Shown one piece after another: positions 1 to 7,254 of a DNA stretch of 64,000 nucleotides. The stretch is from CAZOVB01 sp964583095 (GTDB lineage Bacteria; Planctomycetota; Phycisphaerae; SM23-33). The stretch spans positions 1 through 64,000 of the forward strand of contig CAZOVB010000017.1 of NCBI GenBank assembly GCA_964583095.1. The letters run 5' to 3'. The notes under the pieces were generated by a model. That model saw nothing but the letters and a program-made list of their open reading frames with translations, was not told the DNA's origin and did not search any database. Position 1 is the stretch's first letter; every line of letters begins with the position of its first letter. A program made the position numbers and the translations under genes.

Positions 1-74
1 ACCCTCGCCCCATGCGCCTATCTTACCAGCATCAGGTTGGTGAATAATCCCGGGTTAATCATGCTGGTGTCAAC

Positions 75-992
75 ATGATTATCCAGAACTACAACACCAC
101 GGTAATGCACAATCATCAGACGGGGTACCGGAGTGGAGATCAAGGTTGGTATACTTACCTCGGAATGTCTATCCCTGATCCAAACTATCAAAGCCCTCTT
201 CCGATGCCTGCGACGCGTTTTGCTACAGAACATCCAATTCCTGGCTTCACATATTGGGAAGGGCCACAGGTTGCTCCTCATGGAGTCCCATATAGACGCC
301 AAGTGCAGATCGAAGACCTTCAACTCCAAGCGGCATACAAAGCTTTGCTCAAACTGGCAGAGAAGGTTCGGAATAACCCCTCACTAGCAGAACAACCAGA
401 ACCTGAGACGCAAGGATCCGAACCCCCAAGAGACAAAGGACCCGGTTGTCCAGTCGCGTCAGGAAGCAGCAATGGTTGCGATGATTTACTGAATATAATC
501 GTAGAGACATATAAAGCGTTTAATGCTGGACGGAGAGCTTATAATGCGGGAAAATATATGCTTCAAGTTGTCGAGAGGCGAGCTTATAATGTTCGTGTGT
601 CACATATGATTGACCAGTTCGGTTATGGAGAGTTTCCGCAGCAGGTGCTGCAGTTGTACGTATATAACGTTCCATGGCATTTTGAGGCTCATCATCTCAA
701 TCAGAACATGCCCTTTAGACACGCTATTCCAACAGGTGAGGGGGTCTCAGTCTTACTCGACAAGGAGGCTCATAGGATTGTTCACGAACACATGCGTGAA
801 TTCTGGAATCGCCATCACCACAACAAGTCTAGGCCCACGCATAATGAATATGATAAAGCGATGAAAGATGCGCTTGCTGCAGCAGGTTGCTCTGACGAGG
901 TAGTTGAAGTTCTGGGACGTGTTGCAGAAACGCAACGCCGTATGTATGGTTTGCATGGGTCCGAGAAGATGCCAGACATCCCCAGGCATTAG
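75..992 (+). CDS. HHLNQ-motif nuclease, polymorphic-toxin type
   Basis: This 305-residue protein has a C-terminal part (about residues 195-305) that resembles the nuclease tips of bacterial polymorphic toxins of the HNH/Endo VII kind. The key stretch is EAHHLNQ at 204-210, then a conserved-looking IPTGEG, further histidines at 233 and 237, and a helical tail ending in a YGL...PRH segment. The likely role, inferred, is cutting nucleic acid in competitor cells. Residues 1-130 are proline-rich and match nothing I recognise. No signal peptide, Rhs repeats, VgrG/PAAR or LXG segment is visible, so this may be a displaced toxin tip or part of a larger locus left of the window. An in-frame stop at 45-47 limits the start to ATG 75. 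The gene is visibly richer in A and T than its neighbours, suggesting transfer. Two probable immunity genes follow. Confidence 0.6.
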   Translation: MIIQNYNTTVMHNHQTGYRSGDQGWYTYLGMSIPDPNYQSPLPMPATRFATEHPIPGFTYWEGPQVAPHGVPYRRQVQIEDLQLQAAYKALLKLAEKVRNNPSLAEQPEPETQGSEPPRDKGPGCPVASGSSNGCDDLLNIIVETYKAFNAGRRAYNAGKYMLQVVERRAYNVRVSHMIDQFGYGEFPQQVLQLYVYNVPWHFEAHHLNQNMPFRHAIPTGEGVSVLLDKEAHRIVHEHMREFWNRHHHNKSRPTHNEYDKAMKDALAAAGCSDEVVEVLGRVAETQRRMYGLHGSEKMPDIPRH

Positions 993-1004
993 GGCATAAG
1001 AAAG

Positions 1005-1490
1005 ATGCTTGCGCAACAGACGCTGAAATTCTGCAAAGAATGCCAGGATTATCCCTTGCTTGCCCACCTCGGTTGGCCTGTGGAGGCGACGGTTGTCCGG
1101 CAGGTCAGCGACTGGCGACAGGCTCTGTCGATCTTAAGTGATGACCTGAGCTATTCCTTTAGGCAAGAGCGTGATAATGAGGTCTGCCTGCAGATTCCGA
1201 AGCATCGGTTTCAAGGATGGAACGATTACGTCGAACAGGTCGAGGTTGAACTGTCTGCGACACTGGAACGGGTCTGGGACGTCTTGGCCCAGATGCCCGT
1301 GGCGGGACGTTTTCGCCACGAGGCCCACGACCGGACCCGATTGGACCTGATTAGCGCGGCCATGGAGCACCAATATGCCGATGCGCTGGAGACGCAGTTC
1401 TATCGCGAGATGGTTCAATGGTATTCGCAGGGGCATCTTGTCTGCGGTTGGGAGCAGAGAGAGGGAGGGTTCCTTGCTGTCATATACTGA
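1005..1490 (+). CDS. Putative immunity protein, copy 1
   Basis: A 161-residue soluble protein of no family I can name. It starts 13 bases after the toxin-like gene stops. Its C-terminal end (FYREMVQWY, then GHLVCGWE, ending VIY) matches the end of the next gene (FHRDLSRWY, GHIVCGWT, LVY), so the two are tandem paralogues. Immunity proteins are typically small, soluble, rapidly diverging and encoded just downstream of the toxin, sometimes in duplicated sets, and this gene fits all of those points. It has no signal peptide or membrane segment, consistent with cytoplasmic neutralisation of a nuclease. The function is inferred from position and duplication alone. Confidence 0.6.
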   Translation: MLAQQTLKFCKECQDYPLLAHLGWPVEATVVRQVSDWRQALSILSDDLSYSFRQERDNEVCLQIPKHRFQGWNDYVEQVEVELSATLERVWDVLAQMPVAGRFRHEAHDRTRLDLISAAMEHQYADALETQFYREMVQWYSQGHLVCGWEQREGGFLAVIY

Positions 1491-1556
1491 GGACGATGTC
1501 GATTTCACAGAGCCCCCGAGAGACGTTTGCTCCCCGCTGCACACGGAGGGCGACTG

Positions 1557-2081
1557 ATGCGGATGCCTCCAATCACGGTCTTTTTGAATCAATTATCGGA
1601 GGCGGACTTGTTCACCTCCATGGGCAAACGAATCGAGGATCCTCGCGTAGAAACGCTTGACTCAATCGAAGCGGCCATGGTGTGCTGCCAGGGCTTTCAA
1701 TCGCACTACTTCCGGGGGCAGCGACATGAGGATCTCTGTCGCGAAATACCCGATGAGGATTCCCAACTTTGGTACGCTGTCTCCGAGATCATCTTTCCTC
1801 CAGGAATGGAGTTGGGACCCTGCGGTGCCTTGGACGAAATCGTCGCCAGGATCCGACCGGCCTTGGCCCGCAAGCTTGATGTGGTTGGTTCGGCCCCCGA
1901 TCACGCCCGAGTAATTCTGGACACCGCCGTGTGGGACCTGTCGCACGCGGGGCTGGAACTGGAGTTTGCCGAGGTCCTCAACTTCCGATTCCACAGGGAC
2001 CTGAGCCGATGGTATCTCTCGGGGCATATCGTCTGTGGATGGACCTTCAGGCAGGGCTCGTGCCAGCCCCTGGTATACTGA
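1557..2081 (+). CDS. Putative immunity protein, copy 2
   Basis: A 174-residue paralogue of the preceding gene. The last 35 or so residues align clearly (W-Y, GH-VCGW, final Y), while the N-terminal half has diverged strongly. ATG 1557 is chosen because GGAGGG lies six bases upstream; an upstream TTG in frame at 1527 has no comparable ribosome binding site. It lies 66 bases after copy 1 on the same strand, so the three genes probably form one transcript. A second, diverged copy could cover a different variant of the toxin. Family unknown; function inferred. Confidence 0.6.
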   Translation: MRMPPITVFLNQLSEADLFTSMGKRIEDPRVETLDSIEAAMVCCQGFQSHYFRGQRHEDLCREIPDEDSQLWYAVSEIIFPPGMELGPCGALDEIVARIRPALARKLDVVGSAPDHARVILDTAVWDLSHAGLELEFAEVLNFRFHRDLSRWYLSGHIVCGWTFRQGSCQPLVY

Positions 2082-2267
2082 GGTCTGTGGGACGCCTGAT
2101 GAAACGCGCCCACGGAAAGCAGGCACAGAAGGAGGGACATGACTGCCAGGCTGGCAGGAGCAAGCAGGAAATACGGACAGCCACGAATGGCACTGCCGTC
2201 GTAAGTTTTGTTATGGGCGTATGGCCACCTTCCCTGTTGAGAAAGGTTCGGGCCGTGCCCCAGCCGC

Positions 2268-3812
2268 TCAGTCGTGGAGCACCCATCTTCCGGGCGGGGT
2301 GTGGAGGCCTCGTGCGCCGATGGCGTCGTTGGCGTAGTAGGGGTTGGCCTGGAGGTGGCGTTTCCACTGGGGCTCGATACGGCTGAACCAGTCTTCGAGT
2401 TTGCCATGGAGGCGCTGCACGATATCCGGGTGAGCCTGGGCCAGGTCGGTGGTCTCGCCGGGGTCGGATGCGAGGTCGAACAGTTTCGGCTGGGGTTTCC
2501 AGAGGCCTGCCCCGTCGGGCTTGGGTCGAGTGACGACTTCCTTGAGGTGCTGGGCGTACTGCTGGATGTTCTGCCAGCCATCGCGGCGGGGCGAAGCGAC
2601 GCCCGAGGCCTCGGGCATTTCGGCGGCGAGGAGGGTGCAGTAGTCGCCCAGTTCGGCGTCGGTATATCCCTTGGGATTGTCCAGGTTGAGCAGGTAGTTT
2701 CCGGCTGCGGGGCAAAGGAGCTTCCAGTCCCCGTCTCGCACGGCCGCGTTGTGCATGGGGACGACTTCGTATCGGGTCCACTGCCAGAAGCGTGTGACAG
2801 GCAGATCGGGGGCTTGGCCCTGGAGCAGGGGCAAGAGGTTTTGGCCGTCGTGGTCGAGCCCGTCAGGCTCTTGGCAGCCCGCGGCCGAGAGCAGGGTGGG
2901 CATCCAGTCGGCGAAGTGGGTCATGTGCGAGAGGGTGCGTCCGGGCTGGATTCCATCGGGCCAGGAGATCAGCAGCGGCACGCGGATACCGCCTTCCCAG
3001 ACGGTACACTTGCCGCCGCGCAGGTTGGTGTTGAATCGTCGCATTTCGGGGCTCTGGACCGGGCCGTTGTCGCTGGTAAAGACGATGAGGGTGTTGTCGC
3101 GAAGGCCCAGTTGGTCCAGGGTTCTCAGGATTCGTCCGATGCCGGCGTCCATCCGGCGGACCATACCGTAGAGCGTCGAGACATTCTGGTTGTATCGGCC
3201 CGTGCGGGCATAGGGCAGGACATCCTCCAGCGGGGCCTGGTAGGGCGTGTGCGGAGCGTTGTAGGCCAGGTGGAGCATCCAGGGGTGGTTTTTGTGGCGG
3301 CGGATGAAGGCGTCGGCCTCTTCGGTCAGGACGTCGGTAAGGTAGCGTCCGTCACTGGGGCGTTTGCGGTCCGGGCTTGCTGCGTCGAGGGTCCAGTTGT
3401 AGTAGTCGATCATCGGTGCGCAGAAGCAGATGCTCTCGTCGAAGCCACGGCGGGAAGGGTGCAGCGGCCCGGTGCCCAGGTGCCACTTTCCCACCAGGCC
3501 GGTGGCGTAGCCGCTTGAGCTGAGGATCTGTGGCAGGGTGGTTGCCTCGGGGTCCATGTAGTCCCAAGGCCGATGGTGGGGCAGATCGACCGTGCCGACT
3601 CGCTGGGGGTACATTCCGCTGATCAGCGTTGCCCGGGCGGGCATGCAGACGCAGGAGGAGGAGTAGTGCTGGTCGAGCAGGGCGCATTGGTCGATGAGGG
3701 TGTCGAGGTTGGGGGTGGTTTCGATGCCGGCCAGGTCGGGGTTCCATGCGCTGATATCGCCGATGCCCAGGTCATCTGCGAGGATAAAGAGAATGTTGGG
3801 TCTGCGGGCCAT
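2268..3812 (-). CDS. Type I sulfatase (arylsulfatase family S1)
   Basis: A 514-residue sulfatase, probably removing sulfate esters from polysaccharides or small organosulfates. The N-terminus RRPNILFILADDLG supplies the metal-binding aspartates. The sulfatase signature CMPAR holds the cysteine that is converted to formylglycine. GKWHLG and SDNGP supply further active-site residues, and the C-terminal DPGETTDLA is typical of the family. The start at 3812 is preferred over longer in-frame extensions because AAGGAG lies just upstream and the family begins there. No clear signal peptide is seen, which is unusual for an exported sulfatase but common in this family in planctomycetes. The exact substrate cannot be read from sequence. 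Confidence 0.9.
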   Translation of the reverse strand: MARRPNILFILADDLGIGDISAWNPDLAGIETTPNLDTLIDQCALLDQHYSSSCVCMPARATLISGMYPQRVGTVDLPHHRPWDYMDPEATTLPQILSSSGYATGLVGKWHLGTGPLHPSRRGFDESICFCAPMIDYYNWTLDAASPDRKRPSDGRYLTDVLTEEADAFIRRHKNHPWMLHLAYNAPHTPYQAPLEDVLPYARTGRYNQNVSTLYGMVRRMDAGIGRILRTLDQLGLRDNTLIVFTSDNGPVQSPEMRRFNTNLRGGKCTVWEGGIRVPLLISWPDGIQPGRTLSHMTHFADWMPTLLSAAGCQEPDGLDHDGQNLLPLLQGQAPDLPVTRFWQWTRYEVVPMHNAAVRDGDWKLLCPAAGNYLLNLDNPKGYTDAELGDYCTLLAAEMPEASGVASPRRDGWQNIQQYAQHLKEVVTRPKPDGAGLWKPQPKLFDLASDPGETTDLAQAHPDIVQRLHGKLEDWFSRIEPQWKRHLQANPYYANDAIGARGLHTPPGRWVLHD

Positions 3813-4090
3813 GTCGGCTCCTTGCTGAGGACGCATCTGCCGGCGAAAGCGGAAGGTGCATTCTATGGCCCCGGTTCCGGCTCGACCATGCGCGAAGCTG
3901 TCATTTGCCCCGGTCTTTGCAGCATGATTCCATATGGTCCGGGCAGGGGTGGAGCCGGGGGTCTTAACGGCGTTTTGGCGGGATCTTTGCGCGCCGGTTG
4001 GAGGGGGACAAGAAGATGGAGACGGGGGGAAAGGAATCGTTCCGGCGCTTGCATGGGCGAGCGCGTCTGGTATAGTAAGAGCGACCTGAA

Positions 4091-4129
4091 AAGCCGCCGG
4101 CGGCGGCACAGCTCCCGGCGGCGGCGCTT
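4091..4129 (+). repeat. GC-rich hairpin with duplicated CGGCGGCGG core
   Basis: The leader just before the HNH gene contains two close copies of a CGG-repeat core, and its ends AAGCCGCCG and CGGCGGCGCTT can pair with one bulge. It lies six bases upstream of the GGAGG ribosome binding site, so it could affect translation. This may be simple GC-rich drift. Confidence 0.35.
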
Positions 4130-4148
4130 AGTATGGAGGCGCAGTCGT

Positions 4149-4784
4149 ATGCAAGCTACAACCCCATCCGGGTTGGACAGTCACGTTCTGGTGCTCAACA
4201 AGCACTTTGCCGCCCTTCGTGTCACGACGGCCCGGCGTGCGTTCTCGATGATCTTCAAGCAGATCGCGGAGATCATTTCGGTCGAAGAGAACCAGTTCCA
4301 GTCGTACGATTTCCAGTCGTGGTGCGAGCTGAGCGAGCTTCGCGCCCAGTACGAACGCGATCATCACGAGTGGGTTCGCTGCGTGAAGTTCGACATCGCC
4401 GTGCCTCGCATTGTGCGGCTCTTCAGTTACGACCGCCTGCCTCGCCGCAACGTTCGGTTCACACGTCGGAATATCTTTGCCCGGGACTCCAACCACTGCC
4501 AGTACTGCGGCAAGAAGTTCCCGATGAGCGAGTTGAGCCTCGATCACGTCGTGCCCCGCAGCCAGGGGGGCGGGACCGACTGGCAGAACATCGTCTGCTG
4601 CTGTCTGAAGTGCAATGTCAAGAAGGGCGGCAGAACGCCGGCCCAGGCGCACATGAAGCTCATCAATCAGCCGGCCAAGCCCAAGCGTTCTCCGATGGTT
4701 ACGCTTCGTCTGACCAACGCCAAGTACGCCTCGTGGAAGCAGTTCCTCAACGAGGCCTACTGGAACGTGGAACTCAAGGACTGA
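4149..4784 (+). CDS. HNH endonuclease with zinc ribbon
   Basis: A 211-residue HNH-type nuclease. The C-terminal half has the layout of the family: HCQYCGKKF (first zinc knuckle), LSLDHVVPRSQGG (the catalytic DH), WQNIV, then CCCLKCNVKKGG (second knuckle). The N-terminal half (VLVLNKHFAALRVTTARRAF) is typical of the short HNH proteins found widely as chromosomal singletons in planctomycetes and other bacteria. ATG 4149 is chosen because GGAGG at 4135-4139 lies nine bases upstream; an open frame continues far upstream but overlaps the divergent sulfatase. Its cellular role (repair, recombination or other) is not known to me. Confidence 0.88.
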   Translation: MQATTPSGLDSHVLVLNKHFAALRVTTARRAFSMIFKQIAEIISVEENQFQSYDFQSWCELSELRAQYERDHHEWVRCVKFDIAVPRIVRLFSYDRLPRRNVRFTRRNIFARDSNHCQYCGKKFPMSELSLDHVVPRSQGGGTDWQNIVCCCLKCNVKKGGRTPAQAHMKLINQPAKPKRSPMVTLRLTNAKYASWKQFLNEAYWNVELKD

Positions 4785-4823
4785 CCTTTCCTCAGGTGGG
4801 CAGGCGGCTCCTGGCCGCTCCGG

Positions 4824-4854
4824 TTGACACTCGCCCGCGGCGGGGGTCTATAAT
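4824..4854 (+). promoter_or_regulatory. Promoter with perfect -35 and -10 hexamers
   Basis: TTGACA at 4824-4829 and TATAAT at 4849-4854 both match the vegetative sigma consensus exactly. The 19-base spacer is longer than the ideal 17. Transcription would begin about 4861, some 35 bases before the DUF981 gene. Confidence 0.7.
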
Positions 4855-4895
4855 TGCCTGACAGATCTGGACCTGAGCGAAAGGGAAGGTGCGAG

Positions 4896-5462
4896 ATGGT
4901 CAACGACTATATCACGGTAATGCTTGCCAACACGGTGGCCGGGCTGGTGATTGCGGCGCTGTTTTTGACGTTCGGCCTGGCCCGGGCGAATACCCGGCAC
5001 TGGGCACCCGCGCTGGGAGCGGTGGGGGTTGTGGCCCTTGCCACGGGTCTGCATATGACACTGACCTGGCCGATCGGGGTCAAAGGCTTCCAGTGGGCCA
5101 ACATCGCCTTTGGAGAGATGACGGTATTGCTGGGCGCGGTGTTCCTGGCCACGTCGGTATCGGCCGCGATGAAGTGGGACCTCTGGCCGGTGGGGGTCTT
5201 GGCCTTAATGGCAGGGCTTTTTGCAGTGGGGGTGGGGATCATGATCCAGCAGTTGGGCTTGGGGCGAAATCCCGCCCTTGCAATGTTCGGATTTGTTACA
5301 GCCGGGATCGGCGCAGCGCTGGTATTGCCCGCGCTGATCTGGCGCAGGAACCTGCTGGTTCGCCTGGCGCCGGCGGCGGTTCTTCTGATTTCCGCGGCCG
5401 TCTGGACGATCACGGCCCTGGGGGCCTATTACGGGCACCTGAAGAACATGTCGCAGAGATAG
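4896..5462 (+). CDS. DUF981-type membrane protein
   Basis: A 188-residue integral membrane protein with about six hydrophobic helices. The pattern of two helices, then LHMTLTWPI, an IAFGE turn, and further helices is what I associate with DUF981, a family of unknown function. ATG 4896 follows a purine-rich stretch (GGGAAGG) and a consensus promoter, supporting it over an upstream in-frame codon at 4854 that lies inside the -10 box. It appears to be a single-gene unit. No substrate or partner is suggested by the neighbours. Confidence 0.7.
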   Translation: MVNDYITVMLANTVAGLVIAALFLTFGLARANTRHWAPALGAVGVVALATGLHMTLTWPIGVKGFQWANIAFGEMTVLLGAVFLATSVSAAMKWDLWPVGVLALMAGLFAVGVGIMIQQLGLGRNPALAMFGFVTAGIGAALVLPALIWRRNLLVRLAPAAVLLISAAVWTITALGAYYGHLKNMSQR

Positions 5463-5476
5463 CCCGGGCTGGGGTA

Positions 5477-6622
5477 TCAGGCGGTAATCTCATCCAGGTC
5501 GGCGCCGAGGGCAGCCATCGCCAGATCCTTGAGTTGTTCGTAGTTTCCCTGGAAGTGGAACGTCCGGTGGTTGTGGGTTATGGATTCATCCGGGGCCAGG
5601 GCTGCTGCGGGGCTGGATGTTTCGATCTCGTAGAACGGGCCGAGTTGTCCTTCGCCGGGGACTTCCTCGCCGTCGTTGTAGCTGTTGACCACGTCGCCGG
5701 CAAAGGGCTCTTCCTGCATCTGCCACAGGCTGTTGACGTAGGGGAGTTTGGCCGCTCCGTCGGGGAGGTTGAACTGGACGATGGTGAGGACTTTCTTGTC
5801 CGGATCGTAACTGCCCAGGACGCGCCTTGCCCGCCGGCGGCTGATACCGATCTTGCTTCGGAACTGTCCGTCGCAGGCGAAAAGCAGGTGATCTTCGTAG
5901 ATCCGGCATCGCTCGGGAGGCACGGAGCCGAAGTAGTCGGTGGTGGCTTTGACGCCCAGGTGTTCCTCGTCGCCGGGCAGGAAGGGCACGATGACATACC
6001 CGCGGGGCAGGGGCTTGAACTGCCCGAGGATCCAGATGCTCACAAGGCCTTGTTCCTGGCTCCAGGGCGCGTTGCCGGCATTGGCGAGGGTATTGCCGGA
6101 TTCGAAACCGACCATCTGGAGCTGCCCCCCGACGGTCACGCCGAGCAGGTCGGCGGCCTTGTCGTAGTCCAGCAGGCTGACGGTTCGGCTCAGGGCGCAG
6201 TCGAAGCGTGCGCCGGAGTAGTTGCTCAGGGAGAACTGGGTGGTCATCGCCACGGAATGGGCCCCCTGGCTGGTGACATCAAAGGCGCCCTGGTTGAAGC
6301 CCGGGGGGGTCTTCCAGTGGTCGGTATCGAAGGGCTCGCCCGGCTGGAACCAGAGGGCGAACTGCCCGGCCTCGGGTCCCATCCAGAAGCGGTCCTCGCC
6401 GCCGTAGTTGTTGAAGGCCGGGTCATCCTGCCCGGCGCGGAGGAAATCGTAGTTGATCCAGCCGAAGCTGTCCTGAGACGATCCGCCGAGGGTGGAGGTC
6501 ATCACGCGTCCCTGCAGAGAAGGGGCCAGGAGGACCTTTGCGCCGTCGTCGGCCTCGAGCTCGACGCACTCTGTGTGGGCTTGGAGGAACTGAAGATCTT
6601 CGCTGTAACTTCCCTGTGCCAT
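5477..6622 (-). CDS. DUF6786 family protein
   Basis: A 381-residue soluble protein. VLLAPSLQGRVMTSTLGG near the start, then SFGWINYD, GGEDRFWMGPEAGQFALWF and a C-terminal block ending in FHFQGNY are features I associate with DUF6786, seen mainly in planctomycetes and Bacteroidetes. The fold is probably a galactose-mutarotase-like beta-sandwich, judging from the GGEDRFW/WxGPE pattern; that is inference. No signal peptide is present. It converges on the DUF981 gene with a 14-base gap and has its own putative promoter upstream. Confidence 0.7.
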   Translation of the reverse strand: MAQGSYSEDLQFLQAHTECVELEADDGAKVLLAPSLQGRVMTSTLGGSSQDSFGWINYDFLRAGQDDPAFNNYGGEDRFWMGPEAGQFALWFQPGEPFDTDHWKTPPGFNQGAFDVTSQGAHSVAMTTQFSLSNYSGARFDCALSRTVSLLDYDKAADLLGVTVGGQLQMVGFESGNTLANAGNAPWSQEQGLVSIWILGQFKPLPRGYVIVPFLPGDEEHLGVKATTDYFGSVPPERCRIYEDHLLFACDGQFRSKIGISRRRARRVLGSYDPDKKVLTIVQFNLPDGAAKLPYVNSLWQMQEEPFAGDVVNSYNDGEEVPGEGQLGPFYEIETSSPAAALAPDESITHNHRTFHFQGNYEQLKDLAMAALGADLDEITA

Positions 6623-6690
6623 GGGGGCGCTCCTTCAACTGAACTTGCCGGCTGCGTTTCCCGGACGATTACGAGATGTTCGCTGGATTT

Positions 6691-6719
6691 GATGTAGCCT
6701 CTGGCAGCGTGGATTTCAA
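6691..6719 (-). promoter_or_regulatory. Putative promoter for the DUF6786 gene
   Basis: Read on the minus strand, TTGAAA (6714-6719) and TACATC (6691-6696) are separated by 17 bases. They would start transcription about 60 bases before the DUF6786 start codon. Partial matches only. Confidence 0.4.
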
Positions 6720-6969
6720 GTGTTTTGCCCTCTGGTGCCCGATGCGGCAGAGGGTCTTGGGCGTCCGATAACGTCTCGGAGATAATCGTGGCTGGGCAGG
6801 GCGTCTTCGCCGGCTGAAAAGACGGGTAGAGCCCAAAAAAACGAACTCCATCCCCTCGTGACAGAAGCACTTGCAGAAATTGACGGACCGGGATGGATTT
6901 TTGCCGATCCCGGCCGGTCCAAAGCGATACAATTAAGAAAGCATAAAGGCAATGACTTGTCGAATCTGT

Positions 6970-7035
6970 CGCCGGCTGTTTGCGGCTCGTTGCGTCTCCC
7001 CCTGCGCAACGGCCCTGCAGCTGGCGGCTTTTTTT
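6970..7035 (+). ncRNA. Candidate structured RNA ending in an intrinsic terminator
   Basis: CGCCGGCTG (6970-6978) pairs with CAGCTGGCG (7018-7026), nine pairs including one G-U. Inside it GTTGCG (6989-6994) pairs with CGCAAC (7005-7010). Seven T residues follow at 7029-7035. This is a textbook terminator, but no coding gene precedes it on the plus strand. A TACAAT at 6928-6933 could start a transcript of about 95 bases. It does not match SRP RNA, 6S RNA, tmRNA or RNase P as I know them. The alternative is a terminator for an unseen small gene. Confidence 0.45.
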
Positions 7036-7254
7036 AACGAATTACCTTTTCCCTGAGCTGACGGAGTTTCTTCGTCGCAAACGGGTACGGCTTCCCGGCC
7101 GGACGGGCCAAGGCAAAACGCCGCCCCTGACGTTCTGCCCTTTGCCAAACCCGATCGATGACAAAAGGTTCCGAAGCTTTCTGAAAAAACATCTTCTTGC
7201 CTCGCCTATTTTCTGCCTCTTGGCGGGCCCCATGGTTTTACGTACCATCCGGAC

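Larger units (their letters stand above)
6623..7254. other. 632-base gene-free region upstream of rimO
   Basis: No credible protein gene is seen. The region holds a promoter for the minus-strand DUF6786 gene, a TACAAT (6928-6933) on the plus strand, a strong two-stem hairpin with a T run (6970-7035), and one copy of a 23-base motif (6866-6888) that recurs at 18181-18203. The open frames inside are short, rich in Arg and Cys, and cross the hairpin. Confidence 0.6.

Noticed and set aside
75..992. Toxin-like gene as the tip of an Rhs protein
   Set aside because: No YD repeats or Rhs core ending are visible within the window; the true context lies to the left and cannot be judged.
2139..2204. 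A 21-codon frame (MTARLAGASRKYG...) after a strong AAGGAGGG
   Set aside because: The spacing to the ATG is only about two bases and the peptide has no recognisable feature; it may be chance.
3573..4148. Upstream extension of the HNH endonuclease frame
   Set aside because: It overlaps the sulfatase on the other strand and lacks family similarity; the true start with a ribosome binding site is at 4149.
6970..7035. The hairpin as SRP RNA, 6S RNA or tmRNA
   Set aside because: None of the conserved loop sequences of those RNAs is present.
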